Source: Clostridiales bacterium (GTDB lineage Bacteria; Bacillota; Clostridia; Christensenellales; CAG-138). From it: 23,548 nucleotides of DNA. Below, piece after piece: positions 1 through 6,841 of this stretch. The stretch spans positions 1 to 23,548 of the forward strand of contig SFNQ01000029.1 in NCBI GenBank assembly GCA_004554165.1. Direction: 5' to 3'. How positions within the stretch are numbered: position 1 is the stretch's first letter; each line of letters begins with the position of its first letter. Below the pieces are notes generated by a model. The model ran no database searches. It saw only the letters and a program-made list of their open reading frames with translations, and had not been told where the DNA came from. The position numbers and the translations under genes were made by a program.

Positions 1-3
1 TCT

Positions 4-52
4 GGCCGCTTTTCTTGATCAGCGGCGCATGAGCGAAGCAAGAAAAGCGGCC
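4..52. repeat. 14-bp perfect inverted repeat (hairpin)
   Basis: Bases 4-17 (GGCCGCTTTTCTTG) are the exact reverse complement of 39-52, separated by 21 nt. There is no T-run after either arm, so it is not a standard intrinsic terminator on either strand. It lies at the very edge of the window, so it may belong to the 3' region of a gene to the left that cannot be seen. Confidence 0.7.
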
Positions 53-89
53 GCAGCGCCCCGCGGGCCCCGCGTCAACGCAGCATACC

Positions 90-245
90 GCGCGGCGCAA
101 AACGCTGAAAGCACCCTCCGCTGCAACCCGCCAGCGAAACTTCGCCCCGCCGCGCAGCTACCATCCTGCGCGGCGCAGCGCACAGCCTCCGCCCTCCGCT
201 GCAACCCGCCAGCGAAACTTCGCCCCGCCGCGCAGCCACCACCAC
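90..245. repeat. Two tandem 78-bp units with a 45-bp identical core
   Basis: Positions 114-158 and 192-236 are identical over 45 bp, and the unit starts 90-99 and 168-177 also match (GCGCGGCGCA), giving a period of 78 bp. A partial third start occurs near 249. The rest of each unit has diverged. The period is a multiple of three, so open frames run through it on both strands, but none has a ribosome-binding site or a recognisable protein. The region 1-380 contains no gene that I can support. Confidence 0.8.
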
Positions 246-380
246 CCCGCGCGGCAAACCGCAAAACCCGCAGCAGGGAGAAAAAACCTGCCCTCTGGCC
301 GGAAAGGCGACGATTTCTTCCAAACAATATGTCGTTAATTTAAACTTTTTTCGTCTTTTGAGACTTTCCGGGGTCGCATC

Positions 381-389
381 TGTTATAAT
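381..389 (+). promoter_or_regulatory. Extended -10 promoter for the PBP gene
   Basis: TGT-TATAAT: a perfect TATAAT at 384-389 preceded by the TGn extension at 381-383, in an AT-rich island (about 325-395) unlike the GC-rich flanks. No good -35 is seen at 16-18 bp; TTGAGA at 358-363 is 20 bp away. The start site would be near 396, leaving a leader of about 30 nt before the PBP start at 428. Confidence 0.7.
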
Positions 390-427
390 GACACAATCAA
401 AATGGGGGGAAGAAAGGATTCGTGCCC

Positions 428-3211
428 ATGAAACGCCTCGTCGCGCTGACTTTGAGCGCAGCCATGCTCCTGTCCGCGCTGTTCACCGGCTGCAATATCA
501 TCACAAGCGGCAGCGCCTACTGCTACCGTTTTATTGATCATATCATCGCAGGAGAGTTTGACGCCGCCTACGATATGATTGCGGAAAGCATCAAGCGGCC
601 TGAGGCAAAAGCCGGCGTGACCGCCACGCCCATGGCCATTCCGTCGGATACGCCGGAGGTGGAGGAGGACGAGAACCGCTCCGAGCAGGAACTGGACGAT
701 GACGAGGTGATCGACGGCAAGGTGATCGAAACGCCGACGCCAACGCCCTCTCCGACACCAACGCCCACCCCGACGCCCACGGCGACGCCGACGCCGAGCC
801 CCAGCCCCACGCCAAGTCCAACGCCCGACGCGGAGGGCAATCCCTATGTGGAAAAAACCATCTCGCGCTCGGAGTTTGTATCCAAATATCAGGGCATCTT
901 TGAAGAGATGGGGGTGACCTCCATTGACTATACTGTGACCGACGAGATGGAGGGAGAAATCTCCGCAACGGTTAATTATACCCTCACCTACCACACCGAA
1001 AAGGGCGGCGACCTCACCTATGATTTTGAGATCGAGGCCAACCGCATCGAAAACCGCTGGACGATCAACTGGTCTCCAAATCTCATCTTCCCCATTATGG
1101 ACTGGGGCGACACCATGCGCGTGGGCGTTTTGCAGTCAAAGCGCGGCGAGATTCTCTGCGATGGCGAACCCTATGCGCAGAACGTCAATATCGTAACGGT
1201 CTTTTCCGTACCCTCCACCATTGAGGATATGGAGGCGTTTTATGCGGGCGTACTGTCCATTCCGGAGCTGGTCGAGGGACTGAATACCGAGAAGCATCAG
1301 GGCAGGGATGCGCTGGATTATGCGCTCTCCCGCACGAGGAACGATTTTTGTAAAATTGCCACCTTTTTCCCGGACGAGATGACTGACGATCTCAAAGCGC
1401 GGGTGCTGGCCGTGCAGGGTCTTGCCATCGATACGCAGAACTATGGCACCACCCGCTATTATCCGCATGGCGAATCCCTGGCGCACATCGTCGGCTACGC
1501 GGGCATCGTTACAAAAAAAGAACTGGCCAAATACGAGGCAATGGGCGACACCCGCTACAATGGCGACAGCTGGGTGGGCAAATACGGCCTTGAGGTCACC
1601 TATGAGGACAATCTCACCGGTACCAACGGCAGCTTCACCTATATTCAGGATCCGCAGGGCGGCTCCAAGGGGGTGCTCTACCGCACCGAGGCCGTGGACG
1701 GGCAGGACCTGCACCTGACCATCATTCCGGAATTGCAGGAGCGGCTGGAGACGGTGGTGGACACCGTGGTCTACGACGAGGAGGTGCGCGGCTGCGTGGT
1801 CGTATTGAACCCCACCACGGGCGCCATTCAGGCGATTACCTCCTGGCCGGCGTTCGACCTCAACTATGTGGCCCGCGGTATGCCGGAGGAGGAGTGGGAA
1901 GCCCTCAAGAACGACAAGATCAACCTCCGCCTGTTCAACCGCGCGGTGCAGGGCCTGTATACGCCCGGCTCCGTCTTTAAGCTCATGACCACGGCGGCGG
2001 TGCTGGAGACCGGGACCATGACCCCCACGGATGTGTTTCCCGCCTCGGAGGATCTTCAGGGCGACGGCGACAACGAATGGATGCCCTCGGACAACATCGC
2101 GCCGGGCTTTGCGGAGGCCGCCAACGGCAGGGCGCTCAAGCGTACTGCGACCAGCTACCGCCTTTCGCCAATGAATCTGCACAACTCCATCGTGCAGTCG
2201 GACAACCTGTACTTTGCCTATGCCGCGCTCAAGATGGGACGCGAGAAGTTTGAAGCCTACATGCGCAATCTGGGCTGGGAAACGCCCATCGAGTTTGAGA
2301 TCAAGGACAACGAGGGCAACTATATCGCCGCAACGCCCCAGATTTACGCCATTCTCAAGCACGACAACGGGGACTGGGCCTACGACGAGAACGGCCGGCC
2401 CAAGGAGAAGAGCGGCAACCCGCAGACCGTTTACGACCTTGCGGTTACGGGCTACGGGCAGGGGCAGCTTCTGGTTTCGCCCTTGCAGATGGCCTGCTTT
2501 GCTTCGGCCTACGCCAACGGCGGGGACATCATGGTGCCCTATGTGGTGGACTCCATCTGGCACGCGGACGGCACCGACTACAACAAAATCTCCCAGACCG
2601 TGCCCAAATACTGGAAAAAATCCGCCATTCAGCAGTCCACCATCGATGCGATCCACGATGCGCTGGCGGCCGTCTGCCAGACCTCGCGGGGCACGGCGCA
2701 CTCCTTTACCGAAAAGGTCTATCGCAAGGGCTATACCTATACTCTTGGCTACAACATCATCGGCAAGACCGGCACCGCCGAAATTACCGACGATAAGACC
2801 AAGGAGCTGGGCTGGTTCATCGCCTGGCGCGACGGCGTGGAGCCGGAGGAGGCGCGGCTGGTCTGCGTCATGCTTGAGATCAACCTGGGGCCCAACGGTA
2901 AGATTCCCCCCTATACGGAGATTTCGCAGATGAAGTTTGACATCGCGCGCGCCATGCTCATCAAGAGCGACCTCAACGATTTTTATGGCGAGGTGGATAC
3001 CGCCGGCCTGCTCAGCGGCAACGTGGGCTACAGCACGACGGCCGCGAGCTCCGCAGGCGCGGGCGGAGCCGGCGACAACACGGCGGGCAGTGCGGGCGCG
3101 GTGGATACCGCCGCATCCGCAGGGAGCGGCACAGGCGGTACGGGCAACGGGGCGGGCAACCCGCAGGAGCCCAGTGCAACAACGCCGCCCTCGATTATCG
3201 TGTTGGGTTAG
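428..3211 (+). CDS. Class B penicillin-binding protein (MecA/PBP2a-like), lipoprotein
   Basis: This is a D,D-transpeptidase that cross-links peptidoglycan outside the membrane. It has 927 aa from ATG 428, chosen over GTG 422 because AGAAAGG at 411-417 is 10 nt upstream. The N-terminus is a lipoprotein-type signal peptide ending in LFTGC with Cys at residue 22. An NTF2-like MecA_N-type domain follows (about 28-220), interrupted at 102-133 by a pure Thr/Pro/Ser tract. Next come a PBP dimerisation region (about 220-430) and the transpeptidase domain (about 440-850). The active-site motifs are intact: SVFK (Ser515, Lys518), SDN (591-593) and KTG (780-782). The C-terminal ~65 residues are Ala/Gly/Ser-rich and look disordered. 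It is monocistronic by context. Like other MecA_N proteins it may show low beta-lactam affinity, but that cannot be read from sequence. Confidence 0.93.
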   Translation: MKRLVALTLSAAMLLSALFTGCNIITSGSAYCYRFIDHIIAGEFDAAYDMIAESIKRPEAKAGVTATPMAIPSDTPEVEEDENRSEQELDDDEVIDGKVIETPTPTPSPTPTPTPTPTATPTPSPSPTPSPTPDAEGNPYVEKTISRSEFVSKYQGIFEEMGVTSIDYTVTDEMEGEISATVNYTLTYHTEKGGDLTYDFEIEANRIENRWTINWSPNLIFPIMDWGDTMRVGVLQSKRGEILCDGEPYAQNVNIVTVFSVPSTIEDMEAFYAGVLSIPELVEGLNTEKHQGRDALDYALSRTRNDFCKIATFFPDEMTDDLKARVLAVQGLAIDTQNYGTTRYYPHGESLAHIVGYAGIVTKKELAKYEAMGDTRYNGDSWVGKYGLEVTYEDNLTGTNGSFTYIQDPQGGSKGVLYRTEAVDGQDLHLTIIPELQERLETVVDTVVYDEEVRGCVVVLNPTTGAIQAITSWPAFDLNYVARGMPEEEWEALKNDKINLRLFNRAVQGLYTPGSVFKLMTTAAVLETGTMTPTDVFPASEDLQGDGDNEWMPSDNIAPGFAEAANGRALKRTATSYRLSPMNLHNSIVQSDNLYFAYAALKMGREKFEAYMRNLGWETPIEFEIKDNEGNYIAATPQIYAILKHDNGDWAYDENGRPKEKSGNPQTVYDLAVTGYGQGQLLVSPLQMACFASAYANGGDIMVPYVVDSIWHADGTDYNKISQTVPKYWKKSAIQQSTIDAIHDALAAVCQTSRGTAHSFTEKVYRKGYTYTLGYNIIGKTGTAEITDDKTKELGWFIAWRDGVEPEEARLVCVMLEINLGPNGKIPPYTEISQMKFDIARAMLIKSDLNDFYGEVDTAGLLSGNVGYSTTAASSAGAGGAGDNTAGSAGAVDTAASAGSGTGGTGNGAGNPQEPSATTPPSIIVLG
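731..826 (+). repeat. Low-complexity Thr-Pro repeat tract inside the PBP gene
   Basis: Thirty-two consecutive codons encode only Thr, Pro, Ser and one Ala, mostly as alternating ACG/CCN pairs. The simple-sequence DNA (ACGCCN units) would be prone to slippage in multiples of six bases, which keeps the frame. Confidence 0.9.
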
Positions 3212-3249
3212 CGCAGGGATGCGCCGTTGCTGTTTGAAGGATTCTGCAA

Positions 3250-3279
3250 TTGACAAGAATGCCCGGCGCAACATATGAT
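3250..3279 (+). promoter_or_regulatory. Consensus sigma-A promoter in front of the hairpin series
   Basis: TTGACA at 3250-3255 (6/6) and TATGAT at 3274-3279 (5/6) with an 18-nt spacer. The predicted start site, about 3286, falls inside the first hairpin (3283-3304). It is the best -35/-10 pair I found in the window. The transcript would run through the hairpin region toward murG, 39 nt after the PBP stop codon. Confidence 0.7.
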
Positions 3280-3280
3280 A

Positions 3281-3306
3281 GAGAACGCAGTGCAAGCTGC
3301 GTTCCG
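3281..3306. repeat. 26-bp repeat, copy 1 (hairpin-forming)
   Basis: This sequence recurs at 3506-3531 with a single T/C difference at the eleventh base, which falls in the hairpin loop. Both copies fold as GAACGCAG / CTGCGTTC around a 6-nt loop. The arms are unchanged and only the loop varies. Confidence 0.85.
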
Positions 3307-3609
3307 CAGAGGGTCAAAAAAGTCCATCTGGACTTTTTTGAGAGAACAGATTTTGCCTGAAACGCATCCGCGTTTCCGGGCGGCAAAATCAGAAAAGTGG
3401 GAAAACCTAAAGGTTTTCATCCGTTCTGACGCACATGCCGTCAGAGCCGGATGGAACGTCAAGGGCTGCGGCCCCTGACAATCCCGGGGGTTTTTGACAG
3501 ACTGAGAGAACGCAGCGCAAGCTGCGTTCCGTTTTCGGATGCCTTCGGGCTTTTTGGAAACACGGTTCAGGCGGAAACCGTGTTTTCCGGTTTCGGGAAG
3601 AAAAAACCG
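3283..3609 (+). other. Dense series of short hairpins; candidate structured leader or ncRNA
   Basis: About eight or more hairpins lie nearly end to end. Stems read directly: 3283-3290/3297-3304 (8 bp); 3314-3326/3329-3341 (13 bp, A6/T6 arms); 3349-3357/3382-3390 (9 bp) enclosing 3359-3365/3370-3376 (7 bp); 3401-3408/3411-3418; 3418-3423/3448-3453 enclosing 3425-3431/3439-3445; 3458-3466/3471-3479 with one mismatch; 3508-3515/3522-3529; 3558-3567/3576-3585 (10 bp); 3588-3593/3604-3609. Open frames across it have no RBS or homology that I recognise. It does not match any riboswitch or T-box that I know. It could be the long 5' leader of murG, an independent RNA, or a mosaic of intergenic repeats. 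From 3610 to 3837 I see nothing beyond a 10-bp palindrome (GAAAATTTTC) near 3805. Confidence 0.6.
3506..3531. repeat. 26-bp repeat, copy 2 (hairpin-forming)
   Basis: Second copy of the element at 3281-3306 (25 of 26 bases identical), 225 bp downstream in the same orientation. Confidence 0.85.
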
Positions 3610-3858
3610 AAAGGGATGGAAGACATCGGAATGTTTCGGGGCCCGCCTGCGCGAATCAGAACGCCGAAGCAGCCGCCGGGGACTGGGGCCTGGGCCATGC
3701 GCACAGGGGAAAGCACTGCGCTGCCGGGCTGCGAGACCTCCCCTTCCCATGATGAAAGGGCGCTGCGGCAGACGACAGGGAGCAGCCGGTTTCCGAAAAA
3801 AACGAAAATTTTCAACAAAAGCTGCGAGGATCGGGATAGGGAGGAAATACTAGAGGCT

Positions 3859-4926
3859 ATGAAGATCGTTTTTACAGGCGGTGGAACCGCGGGGCACGTT
3901 ATCCCCAACATTGCGCTCATCCGCAAGCTGATGGACGAGGGCTGGGAAATCCATTACATCGGCAGCGAGAACGGCATGGAGCGGGCCATGATCGAGGGAA
4001 TTCCCGGCGTACGCTATTACGGCATTGCCTGCGGGAAGCTCCGGCGCTACTTCTCGCTGCAAAACTTTGTGGATCCCTTTCGTGTACTGCGCGGCGTGGG
4101 ACAGGCGCGGGAAATCATGAAGCGCATCCGGCCGGATGTGGTGTTCAGCAAGGGCGGCTTCGTCTCCGTCCCCGTGGTCATGGCTGCGGGCAGGACGCAT
4201 GTGGTTGCGCATGAGTCCGACTATACGCCGGGCCTGGCCAACCGCATTGCCGAGCGCTTTGCGGACACGGTCTGCGTCACCTTTGAGGATACTGCGCGCT
4301 ATATCCGCCACGGCAAGCCGGTCTTTACCGGCACGCCCATCCGCCCGGAGCTCTATCGCGGTGACCGCAGCCGCGCGCTCCGGTTCACCGGCCTGGCCGG
4401 GAACAAGCCCGTGCTGCTCGTCATGGGCGGAAGTTCTGGCGCGGTGCGGCTGAACGAGCTGCTGCGCGGCGCGCTTTCGCGGCTTCTGCCCCGTTTTGAC
4501 GTGGTACACCTGTGCGGACGCGGCAAGGTGGACGAGAGCAGCAGGCAGGCGGGCTATGTCCAGTTTGAATATGTTGACGCGGAGATGGCGGATCTTTTCG
4601 CACTGGCGGATGTGGTGCTCTCGCGGGCGGGCGCGAACGCGGTGTTCGAGTTTCTCGCGCTGGCCAAGCCGGCAGTGCTGGTGCCGCTGCCGCTGTCGGC
4701 AAGCCGCGGCGACCAGATTCTGAACGCCCAGTATTTTGAGAAAAAGGGCTATGCGCGCATGGTGGATCAGGACACGGCCACCAGCGATTCGCTGGCGGAG
4801 GCCGTGGAACAGCTTTACGAAAACCGAAAGGCATACATTGCGGCCATGACCGCAGACGCGCGGCTCGACGGCACGGACGAGGTGCTCTCCGAGATCCGCA
4901 GGGCTGCGGCGGGGGCAAGGGCTTGA
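3859..4926 (+). CDS. murG: UDP-GlcNAc:lipid I N-acetylglucosaminyltransferase (MurG)
   Basis: MurG adds GlcNAc to lipid I on the cytoplasmic face of the membrane, making lipid II. The protein has 355 aa, normal for the family, in two Rossmann halves. The N-terminal glycine loop is TGGGTAGHVIP (about residues 6-16). FSKGGFVSVP and VAHESDYTPGLANR form the acceptor side. The C-terminal half has MGGSSGAVRLNE and SRAGANAVFEFLA followed by SASRGDQILNAQ. In the last motif SRGDQ replaces the classical HQ pair, a variant I associate with the second MurG type found in some Bacillota. The frame is open upstream to 3451, but homology begins exactly at ATG 3859 with AGGGAGG at 3838-3844. That spacing (14 nt) is long. 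No dcw-cluster genes flank it; the next gene overlaps its stop. Confidence 0.93.
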   Translation: MKIVFTGGGTAGHVIPNIALIRKLMDEGWEIHYIGSENGMERAMIEGIPGVRYYGIACGKLRRYFSLQNFVDPFRVLRGVGQAREIMKRIRPDVVFSKGGFVSVPVVMAAGRTHVVAHESDYTPGLANRIAERFADTVCVTFEDTARYIRHGKPVFTGTPIRPELYRGDRSRALRFTGLAGNKPVLLVMGGSSGAVRLNELLRGALSRLLPRFDVVHLCGRGKVDESSRQAGYVQFEYVDAEMADLFALADVVLSRAGANAVFEFLALAKPAVLVPLPLSASRGDQILNAQYFEKKGYARMVDQDTATSDSLAEAVEQLYENRKAYIAAMTADARLDGTDEVLSEIRRAAAGARA

Positions 4927-6476
4927 GGGGCCGCCAGGGAGGGCCGAAGGGCGGGACGACGCTCAAGAGAGGGCCGAAACAGAAAAAGGAAGAGGCAAAT
5001 TGCGCGCCGCCGTTGGATTTTGCGGCGGCGTTTCTGCTGCTGGAGCAGACGGATGCGGAGCCGGGCGAGTTGACGGCCTGTCTGTCCGCCCTCTGCGCGG
5101 CGGCGAAAACCAGGGCCGCCCGGGAGCGGATCGACGGGGCGTGCAGCGATCGCGCCGCGCTGTACCGCTGCCTTTCGGCGGACGAGCCAAAGCTGCGCAA
5201 GAATGCGGCGCGCCTGCTGGGAGCGCTGGGGCGTGGCCGCGATGCGGCGGCGCTGGCCGCCGCGCTGGCCGCCGAGCGTAGGCTGTTTGTGGTGCCGTCC
5301 ATTCTGCTGGCGCTGGGGCGCTGCGGCGGCAGCACCGCGCAGAGCGCGGTCGCGGCCTACGCCCCGCCCCGGCCGCGGGACGAGACGGAGGAAAAGCACA
5401 TCCGCGAGATCCAGTGTGCGCTCGAAAAGGCGAAGAACAGCTTTGAAACCGGGGAGTTTCCGGCACTTTCACGCCTGCCGGCGCCGCAGGAGGTGCTGCT
5501 GCTGCCGCCGGACGGCTTTTCGGCGCAGCTTTTTGAGGAGCTGGAGGAGTTGGGGTTTTCGCCCCGGCCCGCCGGAACTTCCGCGTTTTATCGCGGCGGG
5601 CTGCTGGTGAAAACCGACGATATCGAAGGGATATACCGGGCGCGCTGCGCCGCGGAAATTCTCCTGCCCGTTGCGGAGGGCGTGGCATTCACGCCGGAGG
5701 CCGTTGCGGCGGCCTTTGCGCCCGCGCCGGAACACCCCTACCGGCTGGAGCTGCGGGGCTGGGACGGAAACCGGGCGGCTTTTCTCAGGGAAACTGCGCG
5801 CCTGCTGGGCGGCAGGAACAATCCCTCCCACTATGCGCTGGAGCTGCGCATTGAACGGAGGGACGATGGGCGCGCAGCCCTTTTTCAAAGGCCCTGCAAT
5901 GTTTTGGATACGCGCTTTGCCTACCGCAGACAGGCGCTGCCCGCCTCCATCCATCCCGTGACGGCGGCCTGCCTTGTGCGCTATGGGCGGCGGTTCCGTC
6001 CGGCGGGGAAGGAAGCACCTTCGGTGCTGGATCCCTGCTGCGGCAGCGGTACGCTTCTCTTTGAGCGGGAGAAGCTGTCGCCCTGCGGGAGCCTGCTGGG
6101 CGTGGAGCTTACCGGGCGGGGCGTTCTCGCGGCAAAGGAAAACGCGGCGGCAGGGTGCAGCCGGGCAAGATTCATCCAGAAGGACTGCCTGAACTTTACG
6201 CCCCGCGCGCCCGTGGACGAGCTGTATGCAAACCTGCCCTTTGGCAACCGGGTGGGCAGCCATACGGACAACGAGGCGCTGTACCGGGGGCTTGCCGCGC
6301 GCCTGCCGGACTGGCTCTCAGAGGACGGGATCGCGCTGCTGTACACGATGGAACACCGGCTGCTCCAACGCTGCCTGCGGGAGGAGTCGCGACTGACGCT
6401 CCTTGGGCGGACCCGCACGGAGGCAGGGGGACTCATGCCGCAGGTGTTCGTGCTTGCGAAGAAAGGGCGCGGATAA
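4923..6476 (+). CDS. TRM11-like SAM-dependent RNA methyltransferase with HEAT-like N-terminus
   Basis: Probable nucleic-acid N-methyltransferase, 517 aa. The catalytic domain (about 355-517) has the SAM-binding DPCCGSGT motif at 370-377 and a catalytic NLPFG motif at 437-441, the form seen in TRM11/Trm14/THUMPD3-type guanosine-N2 methyltransferases. Residues about 285-350 (ALELRIERR, then DTRFAYRRQALPASIHP) also fit that group. The first ~165 residues are helical with repeated A/L/R-rich pairs (for example LRKNAARLLGALGRGRDA), resembling HEAT repeats, and I do not recognise a THUMP domain. The TTG start at 4923 overlaps the murG TGA (TTGA), suggesting coupling. A start further in cannot be excluded because no strong SD precedes the TTG. 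The substrate is not determinable here; tRNA is a guess from the family. Confidence 0.78.
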   Translation: MRGRQGGPKGGTTLKRGPKQKKEEANCAPPLDFAAAFLLLEQTDAEPGELTACLSALCAAAKTRAARERIDGACSDRAALYRCLSADEPKLRKNAARLLGALGRGRDAAALAAALAAERRLFVVPSILLALGRCGGSTAQSAVAAYAPPRPRDETEEKHIREIQCALEKAKNSFETGEFPALSRLPAPQEVLLLPPDGFSAQLFEELEELGFSPRPAGTSAFYRGGLLVKTDDIEGIYRARCAAEILLPVAEGVAFTPEAVAAAFAPAPEHPYRLELRGWDGNRAAFLRETARLLGGRNNPSHYALELRIERRDDGRAALFQRPCNVLDTRFAYRRQALPASIHPVTAACLVRYGRRFRPAGKEAPSVLDPCCGSGTLLFEREKLSPCGSLLGVELTGRGVLAAKENAAAGCSRARFIQKDCLNFTPRAPVDELYANLPFGNRVGSHTDNEALYRGLAARLPDWLSEDGIALLYTMEHRLLQRCLREESRLTLLGRTRTEAGGLMPQVFVLAKKGRG

Positions 6477-6490
6477 AGATGAACAAAAAG

Positions 6491-6529
6491 CGCCGGCGCC
6501 CATGGAAATCGCTTCACGGCGCGCCGGCG
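6491..6529 (-). terminator. Intrinsic terminator for the minus-strand DUF1858 gene
   Basis: Nine-bp perfect GC stem 6491-6499/6521-6529 (CGCCGGCGC) with a 21-nt loop. Read on the minus strand it is followed by CTTTTTG (6484-6490). It lies 55 nt past the stop of the DUF1858 gene. The long loop makes it less typical. Confidence 0.5.
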
Positions 6530-6545
6530 AAAGAATTGTCTTTTG

Positions 6546-6569
6546 CGCGGCCCGAGAGGCCGCGTTTTT
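6546..6569 (+). terminator. Intrinsic terminator after the murG/methyltransferase unit
   Basis: CGCGGCC (6546-6552) pairs with GGCCGCG (6558-6564) around a 5-nt CGAGA loop, followed directly by T5 at 6565-6569. It is a textbook rho-independent terminator 70 nt after the methyltransferase stop, interleaved with the opposing terminator at 6491-6529. Confidence 0.8.
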
Positions 6570-6584
6570 CGCTCCCGGGCGCTG

Positions 6585-6779
6585 TTATGCGCCGAGGAAA
6601 TCGTTGATCTTCTGTGCAAGCTCGTCCACGTCGATGCCGTGTACCGCGCAGGCCTGCTCCAGCGTTTCGCCGTGGGCCATGGCGCAGCCGAGGCAGTGCA
6701 TGCCCGCGCTCATGAGGATGGGAGCGATGCCCTCATTGGTCTCGATGATCTGCTGAATCGTCATATCCTTGGAAATCAT
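6585..6779 (-). CDS. DUF1858 redox-disulfide domain protein
   Basis: Small cytoplasmic protein of 64 aa of the DUF1858 type (hybrid-cluster-protein-associated disulfide domain). The start is ATG 6779, set by AGGAGG at 6789-6794, 9 nt upstream; the longer open frame to 6845 lacks such a signal. It shows the family pattern: MTIQQIIE near the N-terminus, APILMSAGMHCLGC with Cys29 and Cys32 at a helix start, then a hydrophobic helix ending in INDFLGA. The CxxC pair is presumed redox active or metal binding; the exact role is unknown across the family. It lies 62 nt downstream of the zinc-ribbon gene on the same strand and may be read through from it. Confidence 0.85.
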   Translation of the reverse strand: MISKDMTIQQIIETNEGIAPILMSAGMHCLGCAMAHGETLEQACAVHGIDVDELAQKINDFLGA

Positions 6780-6841
6780 ATCAAAAATCCTCCTGTTACT
6801 GCATGATTCTCTGCCTAGTATACCCCCTGGCGCAAAAACAA

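Noticed and set aside
29..343. Small repeat-containing protein in the first 350 bases
   Set aside because: No SD, no homology, and equally open frames on both strands as expected for repeats of length divisible by three in GC-rich DNA.
1136..3295. 719-codon open frame on the minus strand opposite the PBP gene
   Set aside because: The PBP has all active-site motifs, RBS and promoter; the antisense frame has none and is a GC-rich shadow. The same applies to the long plus-strand frames opposite the GH13, flavodiiron and uppP genes.
3283..3609. CRISPR array
   Set aside because: The repeated units are different hairpins of unequal spacing; only one 26-mer recurs, twice, and there are no spacers of constant length and no cas genes.
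3451..3858. In-frame N-terminal extension of MurG of about 136 residues
   Set aside because: It translates the hairpin region into low-complexity sequence, while MurG homology and the glycine loop begin exactly at ATG 3859, which has its own upstream AGGGAGG.
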